From contig JAQVPJ010000006.1 of assembly GCA_028702135.1 (NCBI GenBank), positions 1 through 64,000 on the forward strand: a DNA stretch of 64,000 nucleotides. Direction: 5' to 3'. The notes under the pieces were generated by a model. The model did not search any database. It was given only the letters and a program-made list of their open reading frames with translations, and was not told the DNA's origin. The stretch's first letter is position 1. Every line of letters begins with the position of its first letter. Shown here one piece after another: positions 45,626-52,815 of this stretch. A program made the position numbers and the translations under genes. This DNA comes from Eubacteriales bacterium. GTDB lineage: Bacteria; Bacillota; Clostridia; Oscillospirales; CAG-382.

Positions 45626-46731
45626 ATAATACTGATATAATGAAAACAAAAATGAATGTAAAAAAATTCAGATTTCCGTACTTTTACGCTATTATCGTAT
45701 TATTCGTTATTGCCGGATTAGTAGCGCTCAATATAGTAAAAGAAAAGTTTATAGATTATCTTAAAGACTACGAGGATACCCAGCCAAAATACGTGGCTGA
45801 GGAGATTTTCAGGTATTATTACGATGAGCGTGACTTTTCAAGACTGATAAGTATTTCCGAAAACAGCATATCGCCCGCCGAGACAACCATTGACCTTGTA
45901 AGATTTTTTAATGAACTGACCAATGGTAAGGAGATTACATACCACCGCGCGCGGAGCAAATCCGGAGATGATACACTGTGTTTTACAGTAAAGGCGGACG
46001 GCAAAAAATTCTCCTCGTTCACAATAAAACAGAGCGGAAAGCTCTCCAAGTATGAGTTTCCCGAATATGAGTTGGATACAGTAGAGAATATAAATCCTCC
46101 GCGCCTGAGCGTTACGGTTAGCGCTCCTGATGATGCTGCGGTTTATATTAATGATTATACTCTTAATTCCACGCATTGTATAAAGTCGGAGATTAAGACT
46201 GCAAGCTGCGATTTTATGCCTGAAGGGGTTAAGGGTATCACCTACAGTACATATAAAATCGACGGATTAATGTATAAACCGGAAATCTACGTCAGAAACG
46301 AAAACGGCGAGAGCACGATTACTTATGATGAAGAAAATGACATATATACTGCGGCGATAATATACAGCGAGAAACTAAAATCGGAACAATCTGATTATGT
46401 AGTCGAGGCTGCAAAGCGTTGTGCCGAATACATGGAATTTGACGGCAAATTTTCCGACGCTGCGAAATATTTTTTAAAGGGTACACGCCTTTACGAGAGT
46501 CTGAGAACCTCCCAGACGCAATTTGCCATCATCCATTCGGATTACAGGTTCGATGATGTGAGAGCAAGCGAATTTTACCAATATGATGAAAATACATTTT
46601 CCTGCAGGGTTCAGTTTACTCACGTGCTGATAAAACGCGGGAAAGAGGATTTTAAAGATTATATCGATGTAACCTATTTTCTTAAGAAAGTAGACGGAAA
46701 ATACCTTATATATGACTCGTTTAATAGATGA
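45622..46731 (+). CDS. Membrane-anchored protein with NTF2-like C-terminal domain, NAGPA partner
   Basis: A protein of about 369 residues: N-terminal membrane helix (FPYFYAIIVLFVIAGLVALN), then an extracellular part with an alpha/beta domain (KYVAEEIFRYYYDERDFSRL), a short beta-sandwich PDDAAVYINDYTLN of the PEGA/TcaA-like kind, and a C-terminal segment ending FKDYIDVTYFLKKVDGKYLIYDS, which looks NTF2-like. I know no named family for the whole. The TTG at 45622 overlaps the NAGPA stop (TTGA); an ATG at 45640 is an alternative start, so the start is uncertain. Coupling suggests a shared role in handling a surface glycopolymer. Confidence 0.7.
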   Translation: MNNTDIMKTKMNVKKFRFPYFYAIIVLFVIAGLVALNIVKEKFIDYLKDYEDTQPKYVAEEIFRYYYDERDFSRLISISENSISPAETTIDLVRFFNELTNGKEITYHRARSKSGDDTLCFTVKADGKKFSSFTIKQSGKLSKYEFPEYELDTVENINPPRLSVTVSAPDDAAVYINDYTLNSTHCIKSEIKTASCDFMPEGVKGITYSTYKIDGLMYKPEIYVRNENGESTITYDEENDIYTAAIIYSEKLKSEQSDYVVEAAKRCAEYMEFDGKFSDAAKYFLKGTRLYESLRTSQTQFAIIHSDYRFDDVRASEFYQYDENTFSCRVQFTHVLIKRGKEDFKDYIDVTYFLKKVDGKYLIYDSFNR

Positions 46732-46791
46732 CCGATGTATGACACAATAATTTTTTTCGTATATAAAAAAGCAAAATTCACATAGGATGGA

Positions 46792-46820
46792 TTGATTATC
46801 GGTAAAATATATGGTAGAAT
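46792..46820 (+). promoter_or_regulatory. Sigma-A promoter for the SGNH esterase gene
   Basis: TTGATT, a 17-base spacer, then TAGAAT, 60 bases before the ATG. Confidence 0.65.
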
Positions 46821-46879
46821 ATACCGACAGATAATCAGATAAAGTAATACTATATACGAATGAATTTATTGAGGTTATA

Positions 46880-47965
46880 ATGAAAATAAGCGATATTGAC
46901 AGAAATTTCAGTTTAGATTCGGAAATAGGTCAAAAGAATGGTTCTTTGGTGTTTATGAACTGCAGGGAGGAGCCTTTCCTGCTTACAGGGCTTGCTGAGG
47001 ACAGCGGCGGGAGGTTTTTAAGGCTACCCGAGCGTGTTATAAAAAATACCCGACCCGAGCTTGCATGGTTGGCGGGGCATACCTCCGGCGTTAGGCTCCG
47101 CTTTAGAACAAACAGTCCGTATATCGCACTTAATGCGACCGTTCCGTCGGTTGACCTTATGTGCCATATGCCGTTGACGGGCTCATCTGGCTTTGACGTT
47201 TACGCCGGAAGGAGCTTTGAGATGTTCCTTGCGCCGGCAACAATTTCCACATTGAACTTTGAGAAGCTCGGATATTTCAATTCACCCGCCGACAGCGAGG
47301 GGTTTAGGGATATTACAGTCAACTTTCCGTTATACAACCGTGTTGAAAGACTCGCGGTGGGACTTGATAAAAACAGTATATTACTGCCACCGAAGAAAAC
47401 AAAATACGGCAAGGTTGTTTTTTACGGCTCGTCGATAACACAGGGAGGTGTCGCCTCAAGACCGGGTAACAATTACGCGAACATTCTTGCAAAAAACCTT
47501 GATTTTGAGCTGATTAATCTGGGCTTTTCGGGTAATGCGTTCGGTGATAGCGATATTGTTGATTATATCGCATCGATTCCCATGGCAGCTTTTGTAATGG
47601 ATTATGATTTTAACGCCCGTTCCCTTGAGGAATTAAAAAGCACTCATGAACCCATGTATAGGAAAATTCGGTTAAAGCAGCCGGATGTACCCATAATAAT
47701 GATGACAAACCCCGTCCCCGATTTGTATAAAAACAATGCGAACTCGGAAGAACGGTATCTGCTTTTAAGGGATAATTACGAAAAAGCCGTTGCCTCGGGG
47801 GATAAAAACCTGCGTTTCATTGACGGAAAAACACTCCTCGGATTAACCGAGCGTGACACCTGCACGGTGGATAATCTACATCCGAACGATCTTGGCTTTT
47901 TTAGAATGGCGGAGACGGTTTATCCGGTTCTTAAAGAGGTTCTTGAGAAGGGTTTACACATTTAA
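46880..47965 (+). CDS. Two-domain SGNH hydrolase with GxDLY-type N-terminal domain
   Basis: A 361-residue esterase. The N-terminal beta-sandwich (about 1-165) contains GFDVY, matching the GxDLY motif of SGNH-esterase N-termini. The catalytic domain has YGSSITQGG (Ser), GFSGNAFGD (block II/III region) and VDNLHPNDLG (Asp-x-x-His). No signal peptide, so it acts in the cytoplasm or after release. The family deacylates sugars such as O-acetylated oligosaccharides; this gene converges on a beta-helix glycosidase gene, which suits a carbohydrate role. GAGG precedes the ATG by 6 bases. Confidence 0.88.
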   Translation: MKISDIDRNFSLDSEIGQKNGSLVFMNCREEPFLLTGLAEDSGGRFLRLPERVIKNTRPELAWLAGHTSGVRLRFRTNSPYIALNATVPSVDLMCHMPLTGSSGFDVYAGRSFEMFLAPATISTLNFEKLGYFNSPADSEGFRDITVNFPLYNRVERLAVGLDKNSILLPPKKTKYGKVVFYGSSITQGGVASRPGNNYANILAKNLDFELINLGFSGNAFGDSDIVDYIASIPMAAFVMDYDFNARSLEELKSTHEPMYRKIRLKQPDVPIIMMTNPVPDLYKNNANSEERYLLLRDNYEKAVASGDKNLRFIDGKTLLGLTERDTCTVDNLHPNDLGFFRMAETVYPVLKEVLEKGLHI

Positions 47966-47993
47966 GTTTTACAACATATCGTCAGCAGAATAA

Positions 47994-48035
47994 AAAACAC
48001 CGCTGTTCTATTAATAAAGAGCATAGCGGTGTTTT
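47994..48035. terminator. Bidirectional terminator
   Basis: Eleven-base perfect stem AAAACACCGCT / AGCGGTGTTTT, loop of 20, between the converging SGNH and beta-helix genes. Confidence 0.75.
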
Positions 48036-48039
48036 ATAT

Positions 48040-49164
48040 TTACATCAGATTTATATTGTCGCCGTAAAGCCGTATGTTACTGAGGTTCATGTTTTTGACC
48101 TCTCCCTTAACGGTCAAAAAGGGTGCTTTTCCGATGCTGTTCTCATACGAGCAGTCTGTAATTGTGAGATTCTCAATAACCGTATCGCTGTCGACGAAAA
48201 CCGTTTCTATATCCGTTTCAGTCTCCCTGCGGTGAAGGTCTCTTATTGTAAGATTTTTAATATCAAGCTCTTTTTCGATATAAATAAAAGGGTAAACATA
48301 GCTCTTATCGGTATAAAAATCCGGGTATCTGAAGTGCTTTCTTCCGTATACGTTGGAAATGGTTATCTGGTCGTATTTTCCCCTGAGGGATTTATTCCCT
48401 ATATTGTAATATTTGGTTATTCCTATACAATACTGATAAAAACTACCGAAAATGTTGTTTATTGAAATCCTGCTGATAGTGCTCTTTACAGCAAGCATAC
48501 GGATCGCACTATGAGAACCCTCGGCGTAAATACCGTCGACGGAAATATCCGAAATATCACCGTAATAAAAGTCGTCGGCATTTATAGCCAAAAGGTCGTC
48601 AAAGGTTTTTCCCTTGAGGTTTGTCACTCTGCCGTACCTGCATCCACTCTCTAAATGAACGCCATCCATCGTGGCAAGGACCGGGTTTCCCTGGTTGTAG
48701 TCGAAAGTTATATTATCGACGGTAAACTGATACGCTTTGGCAATCTGTATGCCGAAAGTAACAGGGTCTTTTACGACAAGGTTTTTTATAGTCAGATTGG
48801 TGACATCAAAAAAGCGCATTGCTACACCGAGATATCTGTCATCCATATCATTATGCTTTACCTCTCCGAAGCTGTGTGTCCAAAGGGGGTTGGGATTTTG
48901 CTCCATGTTGTTCATATCCCAGATGCCGCCTTCGAGAACTACATTTTTACAATGCTCACAGAATACCATCATACAGCTGCTCTTTGCTGCAAGCCTCACC
49001 GCGGCAAAGTTCTCAAGCCTCAGGGTCTGATTAGACCTCAGCTTTAGAGGTTTTGAAATCAAATAAAAACTCTGCGGTACCGGCAGATTGACAGCGTTTT
49101 GGTTGTCAAGCAACTCCTGTATCGCACTCGTATCGTCATGTATTCCGTCACCGAAAATTTGCAT
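48040..49164 (-). CDS. Right-handed beta-helix glycosidase, GH28-like
   Basis: A 374-residue protein starting FGDGIHDDTSAIQELLDNQ, the entry of the pectate-lyase-superfamily parallel beta-helix, with repeating N-x-[IV] turns (LTIKNLVVKD, VDNITFDYN, ISDISVDGIYAEG). The acidic pair expected in GH28 is seen as MDGVHLESG and FDDLLAINADD, and there is a neighbouring GSH/RMLA region. No signal peptide, so a cytoplasmic oligosaccharide hydrolase is likely (an exo-type polygalacturonase or rhamnosidase-like enzyme). ATG with AGGAGG upstream. Substrate not determinable. Confidence 0.85.
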   Translation of the reverse strand: MQIFGDGIHDDTSAIQELLDNQNAVNLPVPQSFYLISKPLKLRSNQTLRLENFAAVRLAAKSSCMMVFCEHCKNVVLEGGIWDMNNMEQNPNPLWTHSFGEVKHNDMDDRYLGVAMRFFDVTNLTIKNLVVKDPVTFGIQIAKAYQFTVDNITFDYNQGNPVLATMDGVHLESGCRYGRVTNLKGKTFDDLLAINADDFYYGDISDISVDGIYAEGSHSAIRMLAVKSTISRISINNIFGSFYQYCIGITKYYNIGNKSLRGKYDQITISNVYGRKHFRYPDFYTDKSYVYPFIYIEKELDIKNLTIRDLHRRETETDIETVFVDSDTVIENLTITDCSYENSIGKAPFLTVKGEVKNMNLSNIRLYGDNINLM

Positions 49165-49212
49165 ACCCTTTTTCCTCCTTGTTTTTTTGTTAATGCTGAT
49201 TCAGATTTATTC

Positions 49213-49908
49213 TTATCCCCTGATGAATCTGTCCGCTGTTTTCAGTTTTGCATTTGGGTTAAGGGAATATACTTTTTCCATAATTTTATTATAAGCGAGT
49301 TCGGGACTTACGCTTTTTAAATCATGTCCACGTGCTTGCCAGAAATCCTCAACGGTAGTGAAGACTGTGCTGTTCCAGCCGTATGCCTCACCGCGCCTGT
49401 TTATCCTGCGTGACCTGCCGCAAATAGTTATATACATTTTCATCTGAAGATCGATGACAGCCTGCTCGAACTTTGAGCTTTCCTCTCCGGAAAAACCGCA
49501 AAGCTGCTTTACTTCATGAAAAGCCGTTTCGCCATTTTCGAGAATAACCTCATAAATACGTTTTTCGTTGCGGTTTATCATACCGTCTGCATACGCTTCC
49601 TCAAAGCTGTAACCTCTTCTGCGGACAGCATAAAAATACTCATACCAGTCTTTTGTAATAAAACCGCTAGCGCGGAAAAATACCTTGGAATATGCAATGT
49701 CTTTTCGTTCCTCAAGTACACGCATACGCCATTCCCACGGGTCGGTCTCTGGGTTGCCGGTATGCCACTTTACAGGCGAGTCAATGTTATCCTGCTGTTC
49801 CCATCCATAAGGGATAACCGAATATATACCTTTTGCGTTGCCGCCGCCCATAGAGAACCCGCAATCAGAAAGAGCGTCGCAAAAATCCGAGAAGCTATGT
49901 ATTTTCAT
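49213..49908 (-). CDS. AlkZ-related winged-helix protein
   Basis: A 231-residue protein resembling the AlkZ-related family found in Clostridia: MKIHSFSDFCDALSDCGFSM at the N-terminus, WRMRVLEERKDIAYSKVFFR, a helix-turn-helix-like LENGETAFHEVKQLCGFSGE, and a C-terminal FTTVEDFWQARG. True AlkZ/YcaQ enzymes are DNA glycosylases for crosslinks; I cannot confirm their catalytic motif here. The ATG at 49908 follows AAAGGGCGG; an earlier in-frame GTG-type start at 49938 is less likely. It lies 48 bases upstream of the beta-helix gene. Confidence 0.6.
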   Translation of the reverse strand: MKIHSFSDFCDALSDCGFSMGGGNAKGIYSVIPYGWEQQDNIDSPVKWHTGNPETDPWEWRMRVLEERKDIAYSKVFFRASGFITKDWYEYFYAVRRRGYSFEEAYADGMINRNEKRIYEVILENGETAFHEVKQLCGFSGEESSKFEQAVIDLQMKMYITICGRSRRINRRGEAYGWNSTVFTTVEDFWQARGHDLKSVSPELAYNKIMEKVYSLNPNAKLKTADRFIRG

Positions 49909-49971
49909 TGTTTTAGTACCGCCCTTTCTGTAAACCAAAAAACCGCCTGTATCATCAGGCAGTTTTCTTTT

Positions 49972-50760
49972 TCAACCGTATATTTTGCCCTCTATGTAAT
50001 TTACAAATCCGGCAGGAAGAATTTTCTGCAGAACTGCAAAAAGCCTGTATGAAAATCCCACGGCATAAATCACCCTCGGGCGCTTTTTAGTTGCCGCTTT
50101 GAATATGCGCCGTGCTACCTTTTCCGGGGACATCCCGTTCTGCTCGTCTTGCTCCATTCTGTTAATCGCTCTCTGCTCATGCGCACGGTAATTCTCGTTG
50201 TCTGATACGCTTTTTTTTCTGTTTGATGTAAAGCCTGTTTTTACGTCGCCCGGCATAACTGCTGATACCTTGATACCAAAAGGCCTGACCTCGTTGGCGA
50301 GAGAAAGAACAAAAGCATTTATCGCGCTTTTTGTGCAGGAGTAAAAGGACTGGTAGGGGACCGGCAGCACCGCTGCGATAGAACTGACGCAAACGATATG
50401 ACCATATCCCTGCGCTCTCATATAAGGCAGTGCATATTTTATGCATAAAAATGTGCCGAAGAAGTTGACATCAAAGATACTCTTTGCATCCGAAAGATCA
50501 GTAAGCTCCACAGGACCGGATATACCAAATCCCGCGTTATTTACCAGAACATCGATTCTACCCTCGGAGGTGATTACCGCTTCTACTGCGTCTTTTACTG
50601 ATTGTGCATTAGAAACATCGGTGGGGATATGCAGGATTCTGTTATCCTCCGGCTTTGCCCTGCTCAATGAATAAACGACATATCCGTTATTGTAGAACAT
50701 AGCTGCAGCGGAAAGTCCGATCCCGCTGCTCGCACCTGAAATTACTGCAATCTTTTTCAT
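49972..50760 (-). CDS. SDR-family oxidoreductase (KDSR/ketoreductase-like), coupled to an SPT-like enzyme
   Basis: A classical short-chain dehydrogenase of 262 residues: NAD(P) motif SGASSGIG (9-15), NNAG (74-77), catalytic S126/S127, Y140 and K144 (FYSCTKS). The C-terminal hydrophobic stretch (FSYRLFAVLQKILPAGFVN) is of the kind seen in membrane-associated SDRs such as 3-ketodihydrosphingosine reductase. Its ATG shares one base with the stop of the upstream alpha-oxoamine synthase gene, so the two proteins are made together and probably act in succession: condensation, then keto reduction. Exact substrate inferred only. Confidence 0.85.
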   Translation of the reverse strand: MKKIAVISGASSGIGLSAAAMFYNNGYVVYSLSRAKPEDNRILHIPTDVSNAQSVKDAVEAVITSEGRIDVLVNNAGFGISGPVELTDLSDAKSIFDVNFFGTFLCIKYALPYMRAQGYGHIVCVSSIAAVLPVPYQSFYSCTKSAINAFVLSLANEVRPFGIKVSAVMPGDVKTGFTSNRKKSVSDNENYRAHEQRAINRMEQDEQNGMSPEKVARRIFKAATKKRPRVIYAVGFSYRLFAVLQKILPAGFVNYIEGKIYG

Positions 50761-51962
50761 TATTGTATGACAGCAGTGTTGCCCAAAAGATTGTTCCTTG
50801 CAAGAACCTCGGCAATAATTGATGCAGCCTCGTTTATAATGTCTTTTGTATGTGATGCCATGCAGCTTACACGCAGCATACAATCGTTCTCAGGCGTAGC
50901 GGGAGGTAATACGGGGTTTACATATACACCGGCATCGTAGAGCTGTTTATTGACGGACAAAGTTGTGATGATATCTTTCGTATATATAGGTATAATGGGT
51001 GTGTTGGATTTACATATCTTGACGCTGCGTGATTCGAGAGAAGCGCGAAGATGATTGGCAATTTCCGATAACTGCTCAACAATTTCAGGATGCTTTTTTA
51101 AATACCGCAGAGCCGTAAGAGCTGTGGCACAGCTTGCCGGAGTTATTGAAGCTGAAAAAATAAACGGGCGAGAGGTATGCTTTACATAATCTATAACATA
51201 TTCGTCTGCAGCCATATAGCCGCCGAGGCTTGCCAGGGATTTTGAAAAGGTGCCCATATATATATCGACCTCTTTCTCAAGTCCGAAGTGGCTTGCTGTC
51301 CCTCTGCCGCCTTTACCTATGACGCCTAAGGCGTGAGCGTCGTCAACCATGACGCGCGCACCGTATTTTTTTGCGAGTGCAACAATTTCAGGCAGTTTAC
51401 ATAAATCACCGCGCATGCTGAATACGCCATCGGTGACAATCAGCTTACCTGCTTTTTCAGGTGAGTTTTTTAGCTTGTTTTCAAGGTCCTCAATATCGCT
51501 GTGGTTATAGAGTATACGCTTGCCGTAACTGAGTTTGCAACCATCATAAATGCTTGCGTGGTTTTCCCTGTCGCAATAAACATAATCCCCTAAGCCCACT
51601 ATCGAGCTGATGATACCGAGGTTGGTTTGGAAACCGGTTGAAAAGGTCATAACCGCCTCTTTGTAAAAAAAGTCGGCAAGCTCTTTCTCAAGCTCAAGGT
51701 GCAGTTTAAGAGTTCCGTTAAGAAAGCGTGATCCTGAGCAGCCGGAGCCGTATTTTTCAAACGCTTTTATTCCCGCTTCAATAATCTCCGGGTTTGTTGT
51801 AAGTCCAAGATAGTTGTTTGAACCGAGCATAATCCGGCGTTTGCCCTCCATAACAACCTCTATGTCCTGCATGCTCTCAAGCGCATGAAAATAGGGGTAT
51901 ATTCCGGCAGCACGGGCTTCTGCTGCGGAGGTAAAGGCATTACATTTACTAAAAATATCCAC
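50760..51962 (-). CDS. Alpha-oxoamine synthase, serine palmitoyltransferase-like
   Basis: PLP-dependent fold-type I enzyme of 400 residues that condenses an amino acid with an acyl thioester. Motifs: GSNNYLGLT (48-56), H135 stacking on PLP, DDAHALGVIGKGGRG with D208 and H210, and PLP lysine K241 in MGTFSKSLASLGGY. The N-terminus AAGIYPYFHALESMQDIEVV and SASITPASCATALTAL closely resemble Bacteroidetes serine palmitoyltransferases. BioF and Kbl are alternatives, but no biotin genes or threonine dehydrogenase are near. The GTG at 51962 is chosen: AGGAG lies 8 bases upstream and the promoter covers the longer start. Confidence 0.8.
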   Translation of the reverse strand: MDIFSKCNAFTSAAEARAAGIYPYFHALESMQDIEVVMEGKRRIMLGSNNYLGLTTNPEIIEAGIKAFEKYGSGCSGSRFLNGTLKLHLELEKELADFFYKEAVMTFSTGFQTNLGIISSIVGLGDYVYCDRENHASIYDGCKLSYGKRILYNHSDIEDLENKLKNSPEKAGKLIVTDGVFSMRGDLCKLPEIVALAKKYGARVMVDDAHALGVIGKGGRGTASHFGLEKEVDIYMGTFSKSLASLGGYMAADEYVIDYVKHTSRPFIFSASITPASCATALTALRYLKKHPEIVEQLSEIANHLRASLESRSVKICKSNTPIIPIYTKDIITTLSVNKQLYDAGVYVNPVLPPATPENDCMLRVSCMASHTKDIINEAASIIAEVLARNNLLGNTAVIQ

Positions 51963-51996
51963 TTTTACATCTCCTAAATATATAAAATACCGCTTC

Positions 51997-52025
51997 ATAT
52001 TATCTGAATCAGTATTTTAATTCAA
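51997..52025 (-). promoter_or_regulatory. Sigma-A promoter for the SPT-like/SDR unit
   Basis: On the minus strand TTGAAT, a 17-base spacer, then TAATAT. The predicted start near 51990 excludes an upstream ATG at 51998 as the start of the synthase gene. Confidence 0.65.
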
Positions 52026-52059
52026 TTAATTCTGTCGTACCCGGAAGTATTATATTGAT

Positions 52060-52089
52060 AAAACCGTACACAAAGTTCGGTACGGTTTT
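52060..52089. terminator. Hairpin terminator after the ireB unit
   Basis: Ten-base perfect stem AAAACCGTAC / GTACGGTTTT with a ten-base loop, located just after the stop of the 94-residue gene on the minus strand. Confidence 0.65.
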
Positions 52090-52094
52090 GTATC

Positions 52095-52379
52095 TTACTT
52101 TTTCAGTTCGCGTTCCAGCCAAATTGTACCGATTTCAAAAGCATCATAGAAATTACGTTTCTCACACTGCTTAATGATTTTTTCGTTGAAGCTGATATCA
52201 TTGTCAGTGTTCTGAATCTGCACAAGCACTTTGGTTGCTACGTCAATATTGCCTATGTTTTTGCTCTCAACAATGTTCATATAGAGTATATATTTATCGT
52301 CGGGAAAACCGTAAAACACGAACTGCCCCTGCCGTACAAGGGGCTTGCCCTTATACATGAGTGTCTTCATTTCGCTCAA
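52095..52379 (-). CDS. Conserved small protein of unknown function (DUF6145-like)
   Basis: A 94-residue protein, MYKGKPLVRQGQFVFYGFPD near the start and GTIWLERELKK at the end. It resembles a small Clostridia family, called DUF6145 if my memory is right, that often lies near ireB, as it does here (55 bases after it). No motif gives a function. Soluble, no signal peptide. Confidence 0.6.
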   Translation of the reverse strand: MSEMKTLMYKGKPLVRQGQFVFYGFPDDKYILYMNIVESKNIGNIDVATKVLVQIQNTDNDISFNEKIIKQCEKRNFYDAFEIGTIWLERELKK

Positions 52380-52434
52380 ATAATCAAATCCTTTCCGTGA
52401 GTGCGCATAAATGAGTTTCCGATTCTGTCCGCAA

Positions 52435-52689
52435 TCAAAGGGTAAGGAAGTTTTCTACAAGAACACGCAAAAGCTCGTCCCGATCAATTTTACTTATAAC
52501 TGCTCTTGCATTGTTATAATTCGTGATATATGTCGGGTCCTCGGAAAGTATATAACCCACAATCTGATTTATGGGATTATAGCCCTTCTCTTTAAGTGAG
52601 TTGTAAACGCTTTGTAATGTTTCCTGTATAATCAGCTGGTTCTGATCCTTAATTGGGAACATAATCGTCTTTTGTTTGTTATCCTGCAT
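52435..52689 (-). CDS. ireB: IreB family regulatory phosphoprotein (UPF0297)
   Basis: An 84-residue protein that in Enterococcus is phosphorylated by the Ser/Thr kinase IreK and modulates cephalosporin resistance. The whole family pattern is present: QETLQSVYNSLKEKGYNPIN, QIVGYILSEDPTYITNYNNA, then a C-terminal RDELLRVLVE. Normally ruvX follows it; that neighbour is missing here. ATG with AGGAGG 8 bases upstream and its own promoter. Confidence 0.92.
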   Translation of the reverse strand: MQDNKQKTIMFPIKDQNQLIIQETLQSVYNSLKEKGYNPINQIVGYILSEDPTYITNYNNARAVISKIDRDELLRVLVENFLTL

Positions 52690-52722
52690 TCCAAACCCTC
52701 CTTGCTTACAATCGTTTTATTA

Positions 52723-52751
52723 ATTATACTATATAAAAAACGTTTTTGCAA
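52723..52751 (-). promoter_or_regulatory. Sigma-A promoter for ireB
   Basis: On the minus strand TTGCAA, a 17-base spacer, then TATAAT, about 34 bases before the ATG. The spacer begins with AAACGTTT, part of a short palindrome. Confidence 0.7.
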
Positions 52752-52815
52752 TAGTCATTTTTTAAATATGACTTAAGATAAGATTAAAGAAAAAGAATTA
52801 TTTATGTTAGTAACC

